From positions 62,001 through 126,000 of the forward strand of contig JARLGU010000011.1 of the NCBI GenBank assembly GCA_031292625.1: DNA of 64,000 bases. Direction: 5' to 3'. This document shows, one piece after another, positions 9,101 through 16,972 of the stretch (position 1 is the stretch's first letter; each line of letters begins with the position of its first letter). The position numbers and the translations under genes are program-made. A model generated the notes under the pieces. That model was not told the origin of the DNA, did not search any database, and worked only from the letters and a program-made list of their open reading frames with translations. The stretch comes from Capsulimonadaceae bacterium (GTDB lineage Bacteria > Armatimonadota > Armatimonadia > Armatimonadales > Capsulimonadaceae).

Positions 9101-9958
9101 CTATCTCGGATACGCAAAGAGCGGGCGCTCCTGCGCGGCGATTCGATGGACCTCGGCGGTTTCGCCCGTGGAGAGCGGCTCGAACGAGTCCGCGATGTCC
9201 AACGCCATGCGAAAGAGGCGGATATCGCCCGGGGAGATCGCGGCGGTTACCGGCAGCGAAAGCGTGTAACGAAGGGCCCGCGCCGCCTCGGTCGGATCGG
9301 CCAGCGGCTCATACCATGCTTTCGGGTACTCGCTGCGCGCCGGATCGCCATCCTTCCACGGGCCTCGCGCCATTGCCTTGAGCGCAAGACGCGCCGCACC
9401 GCGCTTCTGCGCCTCGCGCATGACCTGGGGGCCAAAATCGGCGATCTCATACGTAACATAGTTGAATGGAAACAGAATGCTGTCGAAGGGGTATCGCGAG
9501 AGAGCGGCAAGCGCCGCTTCGACGCTATGGGCGCTGAAGCCCAGATAGCGCACCTTGCCGGAAGCGCGCGCCTCGACAAACGCCTCCATCGCCCCGCCTG
9601 GTCCAAAGACCTGGTCGACATCCTCGTCCGATGTCATCCCGTGAAGCTGGTACAGGTCGACGTGGCCGGTCTGTAAGAGCCGAAGAGACTCCTCAAGCTG
9701 CTCGCGCGCGCCCGTTGCATCGCGACGCCCGGTTTTGCACGCCAGGAAGACATCGTCGCGATAGGGACGCAGCGCTGGGCCGAGCCGCTCCTGCGCATTG
9801 CCGTACGACGGGGCAACGTCGAAGTAGTTAACTCCCCGGCCGATCGCCTCGCCGACGTACTCGTCCGCTTCCGCGGCGGTTACGTCCCTGACTATAATCC
9901 CGCCGAATCCGAGAACGCTGAGTTCAACGCCCGTCTGTCCGTATTGCCGCTTCTCCAT
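9101..9958 (-). CDS. Aldo/keto reductase
   Basis: 285 residues from the ATG at 9958, which is preceded by AGGGAGTGGCG; a longer frame from 10006 has no such site. The catalytic tetrad of the AKR superfamily is complete: D47 (NYFDVAPSYG), Y52, K75 (ACKTG) and H106 (YQLHGM). The enzyme should reduce aldehydes or ketones, probably sugar-derived, with NADPH. It has no signal peptide. The anti-sigma gene ends 84 bp upstream and the GH78 gene starts 166 bp downstream, all on the same strand. The intergenic stretch on the GH78 side is GC-rich with small inverted repeats (for example CCGGG/CCCGG near 9040) and no further gene. Confidence 0.92.
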   Translation of the reverse strand: MEKRQYGQTGVELSVLGFGGIIVRDVTAAEADEYVGEAIGRGVNYFDVAPSYGNAQERLGPALRPYRDDVFLACKTGRRDATGAREQLEESLRLLQTGHVDLYQLHGMTSDEDVDQVFGPGGAMEAFVEARASGKVRYLGFSAHSVEAALAALSRYPFDSILFPFNYVTYEIADFGPQVMREAQKRGAARLALKAMARGPWKDGDPARSEYPKAWYEPLADPTEAARALRYTLSLPVTAAISPGDIRLFRMALDIADSFEPLSTGETAEVHRIAAQERPLFAYPR

Positions 9959-10042
9959 CGCCACTCCCTTTCGTACGCTTACGCCGCCGGATGAGCCATT
10001 CCGCAACCATTATAGCGCGCGGGATCAAGAAAGAAACGCCCT

Positions 10043-10336
10043 TCACGGCCCCGTGGCCTCGCGATCCAAACGTTCCCATTCGGCTGCAACCGCCGTCCAT
10101 CGACGCGCGGGCAATGTAGGGGCGATATCCGGCGTCGTATCGCCCGGCAGCGCGGCAAGCCTCGCTTTGAGCAAGAACAGGAAAGGAAGCGAGGCCGTGC
10201 ATTGCGGACATGTGCGCACATGGTACTCGGTGTACCAGCGCGACAGACCTATCAGCCTCCCGTCGATCCACGCCGATACTAGAGATTCCATATGGCGGCA
10301 CGGCTTCACGTTTGCAGGATCTACGTTACGTTTCAT
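10043..10336 (-). CDS. Putative zinc-finger anti-sigma factor
   Basis: A 97-residue protein starting 23 bp after the ECF sigma gene. It holds H-x3-C-x2-C in YHVRTCPQCTASL (about residues 39-51), the zinc-binding anti-sigma (ZAS) motif that clamps ECF sigma factors, with an upstream Cys/His pair in KPCRHMESLVSAWIDG. There is no clear transmembrane segment (LPFLFLLKARLAAL is short), so it is probably a soluble, redox- or metal-sensing ZAS protein. Known ZAS proteins release the sigma factor on thiol oxidation; the stimulus here is unknown. The ATG has only a weak ribosome site, consistent with translational coupling to the sigma gene. Confidence 0.8.
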   Translation of the reverse strand: MKRNVDPANVKPCRHMESLVSAWIDGRLIGLSRWYTEYHVRTCPQCTASLPFLFLLKARLAALPGDTTPDIAPTLPARRWTAVAAEWERLDREATGP

Positions 10337-10359
10337 GTGTCTTCATCGATGGAACACGC

Positions 10360-10947
10360 TTAGGACGCGTAGCCCATCCTCCTTCCGTATTCTTGTAGCA
10401 AATCGTGCATCTTCATCCGTCCGCGCGCCAGACGAGAGCGTACCGTGCCAATGGGGATGCCGAGAATCTGCGCCGCCTCGTCGTACGAGTGTCCCTGAAC
10501 GTCCACAATAACCACCGTCTCGCGCACATCGGCCGGCAAACTATTGAGAGCGCGTTCGAGGTCCTCGTCGAGGGTCTCCGCCAACAGTTTCGCCCCCGGC
10601 TGCTCGGGAAGCGCCAGATGACGCTGGCTGATTGGATCGAGATGTCCAGCATCGACATCGCCAATGTCCACGCCAGCGTCCCATCGACGACGATGATTGT
10701 AGTCGTTGATGAAAAGGTTCGTTAGGATTCGCTGCAGGAGGGGCCACGCGGTCTTCCCCTCGATGAACCGTTCCGCGACGTACGCCTGGTACGCCCGGAT
10801 CAGCGTCTCCTGAACAACATCCTCGGCACGACTTACATTTCCCTGGTAAAGGCGCACCGCACATCGCATGAGCGCCGTTTCGTGACGTCTGGCAAGTTCA
10901 GCAAATTCGGCACGGCGTTTCTGAGATTGTGTCGCGGCGTCCAGCAT
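10360..10947 (-). CDS. ECF-type RNA polymerase sigma factor
   Basis: 195 residues with region 2 (ALMRCAVRLYQGNVSRAEDVVQETLIRAYQAY, about 25-56) and region 4 (LPADVRETVVIVDVQGHSYDEAAQILGIPIGTVRSRLARGR, about 135-177), joined by a linker and lacking regions 1 and 3. This is the extracytoplasmic-function group. The zinc-finger anti-sigma gene follows at 23 bp, the standard paired arrangement. Autoregulation from the 149-bp gap upstream (10948-11096) is likely, but I could not recognise a sigma-specific promoter there. Its regulon may include the aldo/keto reductase downstream, by position only. Confidence 0.93.
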   Translation of the reverse strand: MLDAATQSQKRRAEFAELARRHETALMRCAVRLYQGNVSRAEDVVQETLIRAYQAYVAERFIEGKTAWPLLQRILTNLFINDYNHRRRWDAGVDIGDVDAGHLDPISQRHLALPEQPGAKLLAETLDEDLERALNSLPADVRETVVIVDVQGHSYDEAAQILGIPIGTVRSRLARGRMKMHDLLQEYGRRMGYAS

Positions 10948-11096
10948 ATACTCTCACACAAGCGAAGACGCCAAGAAGTTCCCACGGACGTCAGGCGGCG
11001 CTCATTTTATTACGAACTCTCTTCACGAGGTCCAAGGCGACGGTTTGACCCCGTGGACATGGCAGAAGAGCGCATTCGCTTCCATTGCCCGCATGA

Positions 11097-12584
11097 CTAC
11101 GCAACGGTCAGCGTCATCGCAAGCAACGACAACGGCGGCAACTCGCAGCTCACCGCGCCATCCTTGATAAGCGCCCCGTCGAACGCCTTCGCGACAATCA
11201 CGTCGGGCTTCTCGTACGAGTTCGCGGCCTTCGCATCCGGGCCGGTCAGAACTTCCGCCGACTCCACCGCCTCTACGCGCAAGTCTGCCGGTTTTACGAT
11301 AAGCTCCATGGTTGCGACGGGATCGCGATTGGTCACGAATACGTTAAGACGCTGATCGTCGAGGATCGCGCTCGCGTCCGCATACGCGACCGTGCCGTGG
11401 CTCTTGCTCTCGTACGACGGCCCGTCGACCGAGACGCTGAGGGATACGCCGCCGCGACGGGCGGAGAACATGGCGAACGGATGGAAGATACTCTGCACAA
11501 GCATCTCATCGCCGCGCGTCAGAATGGGCGCGATGACGTTGACGATCTGTGCAAGGTTGGCAATCTTGACGACGTCGGCGTGGCGGACGAAGCTGTGAAG
11601 GAAACCGGCGACGACCAGGGCGTCTTCGAGGTTGTAGACTTCCTCTAGAAGATGCGGCGCAAATTGCCCGGCGCCGTCCATCTGCATGCTCTTGTACCAG
11701 ACATTCCATTCGTCGAAGCAAAGATAGGCTCGCGTCTTGCTCTTCCGGCGCGCTTGGACGAACCGGCAAGCCGCATCCATCTCTTCGATCTGGCGGTCGA
11801 TTGAATTCGTGACCGCCAGGTAGTCCGGCGTGTCGTCATCGCGGTTGCCGACATACCGATGGAGGCTGACATAATCCGCCGCGTCGCCGAGGTACTCGAG
11901 GACCTGACGATCCCATTCCATATACGTCCCCATGCTGACGCCGCAAGAGCCGCAAGCGACTAGCTCGATGGACTTATCGGTATCCTTCATCATCTTCGCC
12001 GCCTGCTGAGCCCGGATCGCGTACTCGGCGGCCGGGACATGGCCCAACTGCCATTCGCCGTCCATCTCGTTGCCAAGACACCACAGCTTGACGCCATACG
12101 GGTCCGGACTGCCTCCCGCGACGCGCAGATCTGAGTACCGGGTTCCGGCGGGAGAATTGCAGTATTCAACCCAGTTGCGCGCCTCTTCGGGCGTCCCAGT
12201 CCCCAGGTTCACGGTCAGCATGGGCGTCCAATCCATTTTGCGGCACAGGCGGATGTACTCATCCGTGCCGAACTGGTTTGGCTCGATGCTTTGCCATGCA
12301 AGCTCGCGAACAGACGGCCGCTCCGGCTTAGGACCGGCTCCGTCCCTCCAGTGGTATCCAGATGCGAAGTTGCCGCCCGGATAGCGCATCGCGGTCATGC
12401 GCAAATCGCGAAGCGCCGTAAGAACATCGACGCGGCATCCGTCGTTGTCCGCGTGACGACTATCGGGCTGATAGATGCCCTCATAAACAGCGCGGCCAAT
12501 GTGTTCCAGGAATCCGCCAAAAATGCGCGGATCAACCTCGCCCACTTGCAGACGGGAGTGGAGATGGAGTGTAGTCGTGGTCAC
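11097..12584 (-). CDS. abfA: GH51 alpha-L-arabinofuranosidase
   Basis: 495 residues without a signal peptide, so cytoplasmic, as is usual for GH51. The N-terminus carries the family block GEVDPRIFGGFLEHIG and RYPGGNFASGYHWRDG. The acid/base glutamate is E173 in WCLGNEMDG and the nucleophile is E292 in CFDEWNVWY. A C-terminal beta-sandwich completes it. The enzyme removes terminal L-arabinofuranose from arabinan, arabinoxylan or oligosaccharides taken into the cell. The start is GTG at 12584 with GAGG 9 nt upstream. It is transcribed away from the GH95 fucosidase gene; the intervening 290 bp contain a palindrome at 12637-12651. Confidence 0.95.
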   Translation of the reverse strand: MTTTTLHLHSRLQVGEVDPRIFGGFLEHIGRAVYEGIYQPDSRHADNDGCRVDVLTALRDLRMTAMRYPGGNFASGYHWRDGAGPKPERPSVRELAWQSIEPNQFGTDEYIRLCRKMDWTPMLTVNLGTGTPEEARNWVEYCNSPAGTRYSDLRVAGGSPDPYGVKLWCLGNEMDGEWQLGHVPAAEYAIRAQQAAKMMKDTDKSIELVACGSCGVSMGTYMEWDRQVLEYLGDAADYVSLHRYVGNRDDDTPDYLAVTNSIDRQIEEMDAACRFVQARRKSKTRAYLCFDEWNVWYKSMQMDGAGQFAPHLLEEVYNLEDALVVAGFLHSFVRHADVVKIANLAQIVNVIAPILTRGDEMLVQSIFHPFAMFSARRGGVSLSVSVDGPSYESKSHGTVAYADASAILDDQRLNVFVTNRDPVATMELIVKPADLRVEAVESAEVLTGPDAKAANSYEKPDVIVAKAFDGALIKDGAVSCELPPLSLLAMTLTVA

Positions 12585-12636
12585 CTTAGGTTACCTCAAA
12601 AGATCGAATGTTTGGATTTAGCATTGCTCATTGAAT

Positions 12637-12651
12637 TGTAATACGATTACA
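12637..12651. promoter_or_regulatory. Candidate operator between GH51 and GH95 genes
   Basis: TGTAATACGATTACA is a perfect dyad with six-base arms around ACG. The arms resemble LacI/GalR-type half-sites, although the centre has three bases rather than the usual CG. It lies 53 bp upstream of the GH51 start and in an AT-rich stretch suited to promoters. No LacI gene is adjacent, so any binding protein is unassigned. The rest of 12585-12874 shows no gene. Confidence 0.4.
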
Positions 12652-12874
12652 TCAAAATTGATATTGCATGGCGCCATATCGCGGTCACTTGCTAGAATTT
12701 AGCAGGTCGCTCTCGCGATCCACCGAGAGCAGACCGGCACGCGCCCGGTCATCTGCCGCAACCTCAGCCCCTGCCCCAACAAAATCAACAAAGGAATGCG
12801 TTCGACGGCGTCGTACTATGACCGGTAGCGCAGGCAAGCATTCCGCGCACCCATTAAAGGACACACCATTCATC

Positions 12875-15214
12875 ATGGTCAACAACAACGAAATCTGGCT
12901 GGATAAGCCTGCGGGCAACTGGAACGAGGCGTTTCCGATCGGCAACGGCCGCTTAGGCGCGATGATTTTCGGCGGCATTGCAAGCGAGCGCTTACAGCTA
13001 AACGAAGATACGCTGTGGTCCGGCGAGCCCATGAAACCTGGCGACCCCGCTAAGTGCAAAGCCCTCCCCGCCATCCAGCAACTCATTTTTGCAGGCAAGT
13101 ACGCCGAAGCGGCCGAGGAGTGCAAAAAGCTGCAGGGACCGTATACGCAATCCTACCTGCCGCTCGGCGACATCAAACTGACGTTTCGCCACGAGGGCGA
13201 CGTCAGCGGCTACCGGCGCACGCTGAACATCGGCGACGCTACGGCGGAGGTCGCCTACTCCGCCGGAAGCATCCAATTCACGAGGACGCTTGTGGCAAGC
13301 GCGCCGGACAACGCGATCGTTATCCGCATCGCCGCGAGCAAACCAGGATCGATCAGCTTCACCGCGTCCCTGACCAGTCCGCTCCGCTCTCAAACCGCGC
13401 CGCTCTCCGCCTCTCGGGTACGTCTGACCGGCCGTGCGCCAAGACATCTGGAACCCAATTACAGTAAGCGCGAGCCCGCCTCGGTCTACGATGACGCGCC
13501 GGACGGCGAAGGTGTGCGCTTCTGCGCCATCCTCGACGCAATTGTTCGCGGCGGCAGCGTATCGTCCACGGGCGAAGATCTCGCTATTGAGTCAGCCGAT
13601 GAAGTCATCCTCACGCTGACGGCGGCAACGAGCTTTAACGGATTCGACAAGTCGCCCGGCCGTGAAGGCAAGGATGAGTTGGCGCTGGCGACCGGTGCGG
13701 CCGACGCCGTGCGCTCGAGGTCGTTCGATGCCGTCTTGCGCGACCACATCGCCGATTACCGCCGCTATTTCGACCGGGTATCCGTTGAGTTCGGCACTCC
13801 TAGCGATACGCGCGCGCTGCCGACGGACAAACGTCTCGACCGGCTGCGCGATGGCGCTGAGGACATCGACCTCGAAGCGCTTTACTTTCAATTTGGCCGC
13901 TACCTGCTGATCTCGTCTTCGCGCCCGGGCACGGTCGCGGCAAACCTCCAGGGCATCTGGAACGAGGATACTCGCCCCGCGTGGTCCAGCAACTTCACGA
14001 TCAATATCAATACTCAAATGAACTACTGGCACTCGGAGACCACTAACCTTGCCGATCTGACCGGACCGTTGTTCGACCTGATCGACGCCCTCCAGGTTAC
14101 GGGGCACGACGCGGCGCGCGCGTACTACAATGCGGGCGGCTGGTGTGCAGGCCATAACGCGGACATATGGGGGCTCGCCAACCCTGTCGGCGCAGGCGTA
14201 GGCGATCCTTGTTGGGCGAACTGGCAAATGGGCGGGGCTTGGCTCGTTCAGCACCTTTGGGAGCACTATGAGTTTGGCCGCGACGCCGAGTTCCTCAAGA
14301 AACGCGCCTATCCCGCGATCAAGGGCGTAGCCGAGTTCTTGCTCGATGCGCTTGTCGCAGCGCCGACCGGACACCTGGAGATCTGTCCGTCGACGTCGCC
14401 GGAAAACAAGTTCGCTTACACGGCAGCCGACGGATCGCAGGTAATTTGTCCCGTCACGACCACCACGACGATGGATCGCGCGCTCATTCGCGAAGTGTTC
14501 GGCAACACGATCAAAGGAGCGCGTATTCTGGGGGTCGACGACGACCTCGTGGCCCGCATCGAGAGCGTCCTGCCGAAACTACCGCCGTTCGAGATCGGCA
14601 ACGAAGGCCAACTACGCGAATGGCCAGCAAACCTCGACGAGCAGGACCTAGGGCACCGCCACATCAGCCACCTCTACGCACACCATCCCGCGTCGCTCAT
14701 CACGCGCACGAAGACCCCGGAACTGGCGGCGGCGGTAAGGACAAGCCTTGACCGGCGCATCGCAAACGGCGGCGGCTACACCGGCTGGAGCCGGGCGTGG
14801 GTAATCAATCAGTACGCCCGGCTTGGCGAGGCAGAGAAAGCTCACGACAGCATCGTTGCTCTCCTCGCACATTCAACCTACCCCAGCCTGCTCGACGTTC
14901 ATCCGCCGTTTCAGATCGACGGCAACTTTGGCGGCCCGGCTGGAATGGCCGAGATGCTCTTGCAGAGCCACGATGGGTTTATCGAGCTTCTGCCTGCGCT
15001 TCCCTCCGCATGGAAATCCGGCAAGGCGAACGGCCTTCGCGCACGCGGCGGCGTGGAAGTGAGCCAGACGTGGAAGGACGGCAAGCTAAGCGACGCGATC
15101 CTCTCCGCGTCGGTGGATGGCGAGGTCACCGTCAAATACGGTGCGATCACGACGACGCTGCTGCTTAACCGCGGGCAATCGGCGACGCTTGACGGTAAAC
15201 TCGCACGGCGATAA
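12875..15214 (+). CDS. GH95-family alpha-L-fucosidase (or galactosidase)
   Basis: 779 residues from the ATG at 12875. An in-frame extension back to 12668 is low-complexity and unlike the family. The protein opens with the GH95 N-terminal domain: WLDKPAGNWNEAFPIGNGRLGAMIFG, then LQLNEDTLWSGEP. The (alpha/alpha)6 barrel follows, with NLQGIWNEDTRPAWSSNFTININTQMNYW and the late HISHLYAHHPASLI and GGYTGWSRAW segments, ending in DVHPPFQIDGNFGGPAGMAEML. GH95 enzymes hydrolyse alpha-1,2-L-fucose or L-galactose by inversion. There is no signal peptide, so it acts in the cytoplasm. A 12-bp perfect hairpin follows the gene and probably ends transcription from both sides. Confidence 0.93.
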   Translation: MVNNNEIWLDKPAGNWNEAFPIGNGRLGAMIFGGIASERLQLNEDTLWSGEPMKPGDPAKCKALPAIQQLIFAGKYAEAAEECKKLQGPYTQSYLPLGDIKLTFRHEGDVSGYRRTLNIGDATAEVAYSAGSIQFTRTLVASAPDNAIVIRIAASKPGSISFTASLTSPLRSQTAPLSASRVRLTGRAPRHLEPNYSKREPASVYDDAPDGEGVRFCAILDAIVRGGSVSSTGEDLAIESADEVILTLTAATSFNGFDKSPGREGKDELALATGAADAVRSRSFDAVLRDHIADYRRYFDRVSVEFGTPSDTRALPTDKRLDRLRDGAEDIDLEALYFQFGRYLLISSSRPGTVAANLQGIWNEDTRPAWSSNFTININTQMNYWHSETTNLADLTGPLFDLIDALQVTGHDAARAYYNAGGWCAGHNADIWGLANPVGAGVGDPCWANWQMGGAWLVQHLWEHYEFGRDAEFLKKRAYPAIKGVAEFLLDALVAAPTGHLEICPSTSPENKFAYTAADGSQVICPVTTTTTMDRALIREVFGNTIKGARILGVDDDLVARIESVLPKLPPFEIGNEGQLREWPANLDEQDLGHRHISHLYAHHPASLITRTKTPELAAAVRTSLDRRIANGGGYTGWSRAWVINQYARLGEAEKAHDSIVALLAHSTYPSLLDVHPPFQIDGNFGGPAGMAEMLLQSHDGFIELLPALPSAWKSGKANGLRARGGVEVSQTWKDGKLSDAILSASVDGEVTVKYGAITTTLLLNRGQSATLDGKLARR

Positions 15215-15222
15215 ACATAGGT

Positions 15223-15261
15223 CAGCGCCCCGCCAGCCATTATACGGACGGCGGGGCGCTG
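15223..15261. terminator. Hairpin between convergent genes
   Basis: CAGCGCCCCGCC (15223-15234) and GGCGGGGCGCTG (15250-15261) are perfect 12-bp complements around a 15-nt loop. They lie between the stop codons of the GH95 gene and the convergent propeller gene. There is no T tract, so the hairpin may act by slowing polymerase or protecting RNA ends. Confidence 0.7.
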
Positions 15262-15274
15262 ATGCAAATTGCCT

Positions 15275-16972
15275 CTACTTCGCCACGCGCAACCTTACCA
15301 GGCGCGCGTTCTTATCGTCGGCTGCCACGAGCCACGAGCCCTGGGCGGCGATCGCGCCCAGCGTCGCGCCCCCCGGCAGCGTCGCGGCATCGAGCTTAGC
15401 GGCAACGCCTCCAGTCTTGGCATCGAGCAGCGTGACGCCGCTGGAATCGGACACGGCAACGCCAGCGGCGCTTGCCGCGATGCCCGCGATCTTGTCGAAC
15501 GACGCGGTCGATTTCCACAAAAGAGCGTACGATCCGTCGCCTTTCCGTGCATAAGCGCTCACCGACTGCGCATCCGCGACCGCCAGCGCGCTATCTCCCG
15601 CGCTTGCCAGGAACGCAAGGGCCGGAGAGCCCGCGAGACTGACCGTTCGAGCGCCGCTTAGATCCGCGCGGGCCGCCTCGATGACGTTTGAGCCATCGAG
15701 GATCCATACGTAAGCGTCGCCGACGGCAAGCGCGCGCGGCGTCGCGAGGTTAAGCGGCGCCGCGATTTTTAGCCACGGATTCTGGTTCTTATCAGCTTGC
15801 GCGGGATCAAAACGCCAGAGTTGCTTCGCTTTATCGTCGAGCACAAGGAATGTCGCGCCATCTGCCGCGATCGCCGGAGCGTGGCTCGTCCAGTTTGCGC
15901 CGATGTGCCAGGGTTCGTTGCCGTTGCTTGCAAGGGCGCCGTCCGCCTCGTCGTCGAGCGATAGCCGCGCCAGTCGTCCGCCCTTTTCGATGCCGGCGAT
16001 CACGGTTCCATCCGAATTGATCGCGGCGAACGTCACGCCCGGCAGGGCTCCGATGCGTTGATGCAGGGGCTTGCCGTGACCGTCAAAGTGACATAGGCCT
16101 TGCGATGTAGCGTACCAGTATGTGCTTGCGTTATCCTTGACCAAGCCAGCGCCGTAAAATGTCCAATCCCGGTCGATGGTCTCCACGGTCGCCGGGTCGA
16201 GCGGAGTCGGCATCGACTGAGCGCCGCCGCCCATTGCCAGCATCCACGGCGTCCCGTTCACGCTGACGATCATCTGTGCAAATCCGTTGCGGGGCCAGCC
16301 GCCATCCTTAACCTGAGCGCCATCCACCGAGAAACGGTACACATTGACGTCGGGATAGTAGCCGCCGACGAGAAGATCGCCGCTAGACGGTTCAAATCCC
16401 ACCGAATAGTAGTACGGCGCTCCCTGCGCGGGCGGCGGGAGGGTCAGTATGGCGCCGGCGTCTCCCCCGTCGGCAGCGATTCCGTTCACGGTCGCGCCAA
16501 GCAGCACGACGAGCTTGCACTTCGCTGCAAAGCCCTTCGTGAGCTTGGCCGGGGCCATTGCGACGGCGCGCCAATTTGCCGGCAAAGTGCAAAAGCGAAC
16601 GGCCTTGACGTCGGGTTGCGCGGGATCGATCGAATAAACCGCGTTGTCCCATGAAGCGTAATAGAGCCGTTCGCCGTCGCTCATCAAGTGCGCGGACGGA
16701 TTCAGCCCGGTTGGAGCGGATGCGTGATGCACCAATTTCAGCTTGCCGCCCTCGGACCGAAACGCGTAGAGATCCGTGCCGCCGCCCGTCCAGATCTGCC
16801 CCTGGCCGTCAGTTGTTACGCCAGCCATCGATAGGACGGCAAGCGGATCCGAGCCTGCAGGCTGGCTTTGCGCGAGAGCCCCGCTATACTTGAGCGTCAC
16901 CTTCTGCGCCGACGCCGGCAACGTAAGAGTCGCCGCGATCACGCAGCATGCGAGTATCTTCAATTTGTTCAT
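15275..16972 (-). CDS. Secreted beta-propeller-like protein of unknown function
   Basis: 565 residues with a signal peptide (about 1-22, ending PASA). The remainder is a succession of short beta-rich units such as GVTTDGQGQIWTGGGTDLYAF, MSDGERLYYASWDNAVYSID, LVKDNASTYWYATSQGLCHF and ALAVGDAYVWILDGSNVIE, resembling an NHL/WD-type propeller. I cannot assign a family or a catalytic site. The ATG overlaps the stop of the preceding gene by 4 bp (ATGA), so the two are translationally coupled and the product is probably a partner of that secreted TIM-barrel protein. A role in polysaccharide binding or lyase activity is possible but not shown. Confidence 0.8.
   Translation of the reverse strand: MNKLKILACCVIAATLTLPASAQKVTLKYSGALAQSQPAGSDPLAVLSMAGVTTDGQGQIWTGGGTDLYAFRSEGGKLKLVHHASAPTGLNPSAHLMSDGERLYYASWDNAVYSIDPAQPDVKAVRFCTLPANWRAVAMAPAKLTKGFAAKCKLVVLLGATVNGIAADGGDAGAILTLPPPAQGAPYYYSVGFEPSSGDLLVGGYYPDVNVYRFSVDGAQVKDGGWPRNGFAQMIVSVNGTPWMLAMGGGAQSMPTPLDPATVETIDRDWTFYGAGLVKDNASTYWYATSQGLCHFDGHGKPLHQRIGALPGVTFAAINSDGTVIAGIEKGGRLARLSLDDEADGALASNGNEPWHIGANWTSHAPAIAADGATFLVLDDKAKQLWRFDPAQADKNQNPWLKIAAPLNLATPRALAVGDAYVWILDGSNVIEAARADLSGARTVSLAGSPALAFLASAGDSALAVADAQSVSAYARKGDGSYALLWKSTASFDKIAGIAASAAGVAVSDSSGVTLLDAKTGGVAAKLDAATLPGGATLGAIAAQGSWLVAADDKNARLVRLRVAK

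Noticed and set aside
12668-12874. 69-codon N-terminal extension of the GH95 gene
   Set aside because: It is low-complexity, has no ribosome site, and the family domain begins at the ATG at 12875.
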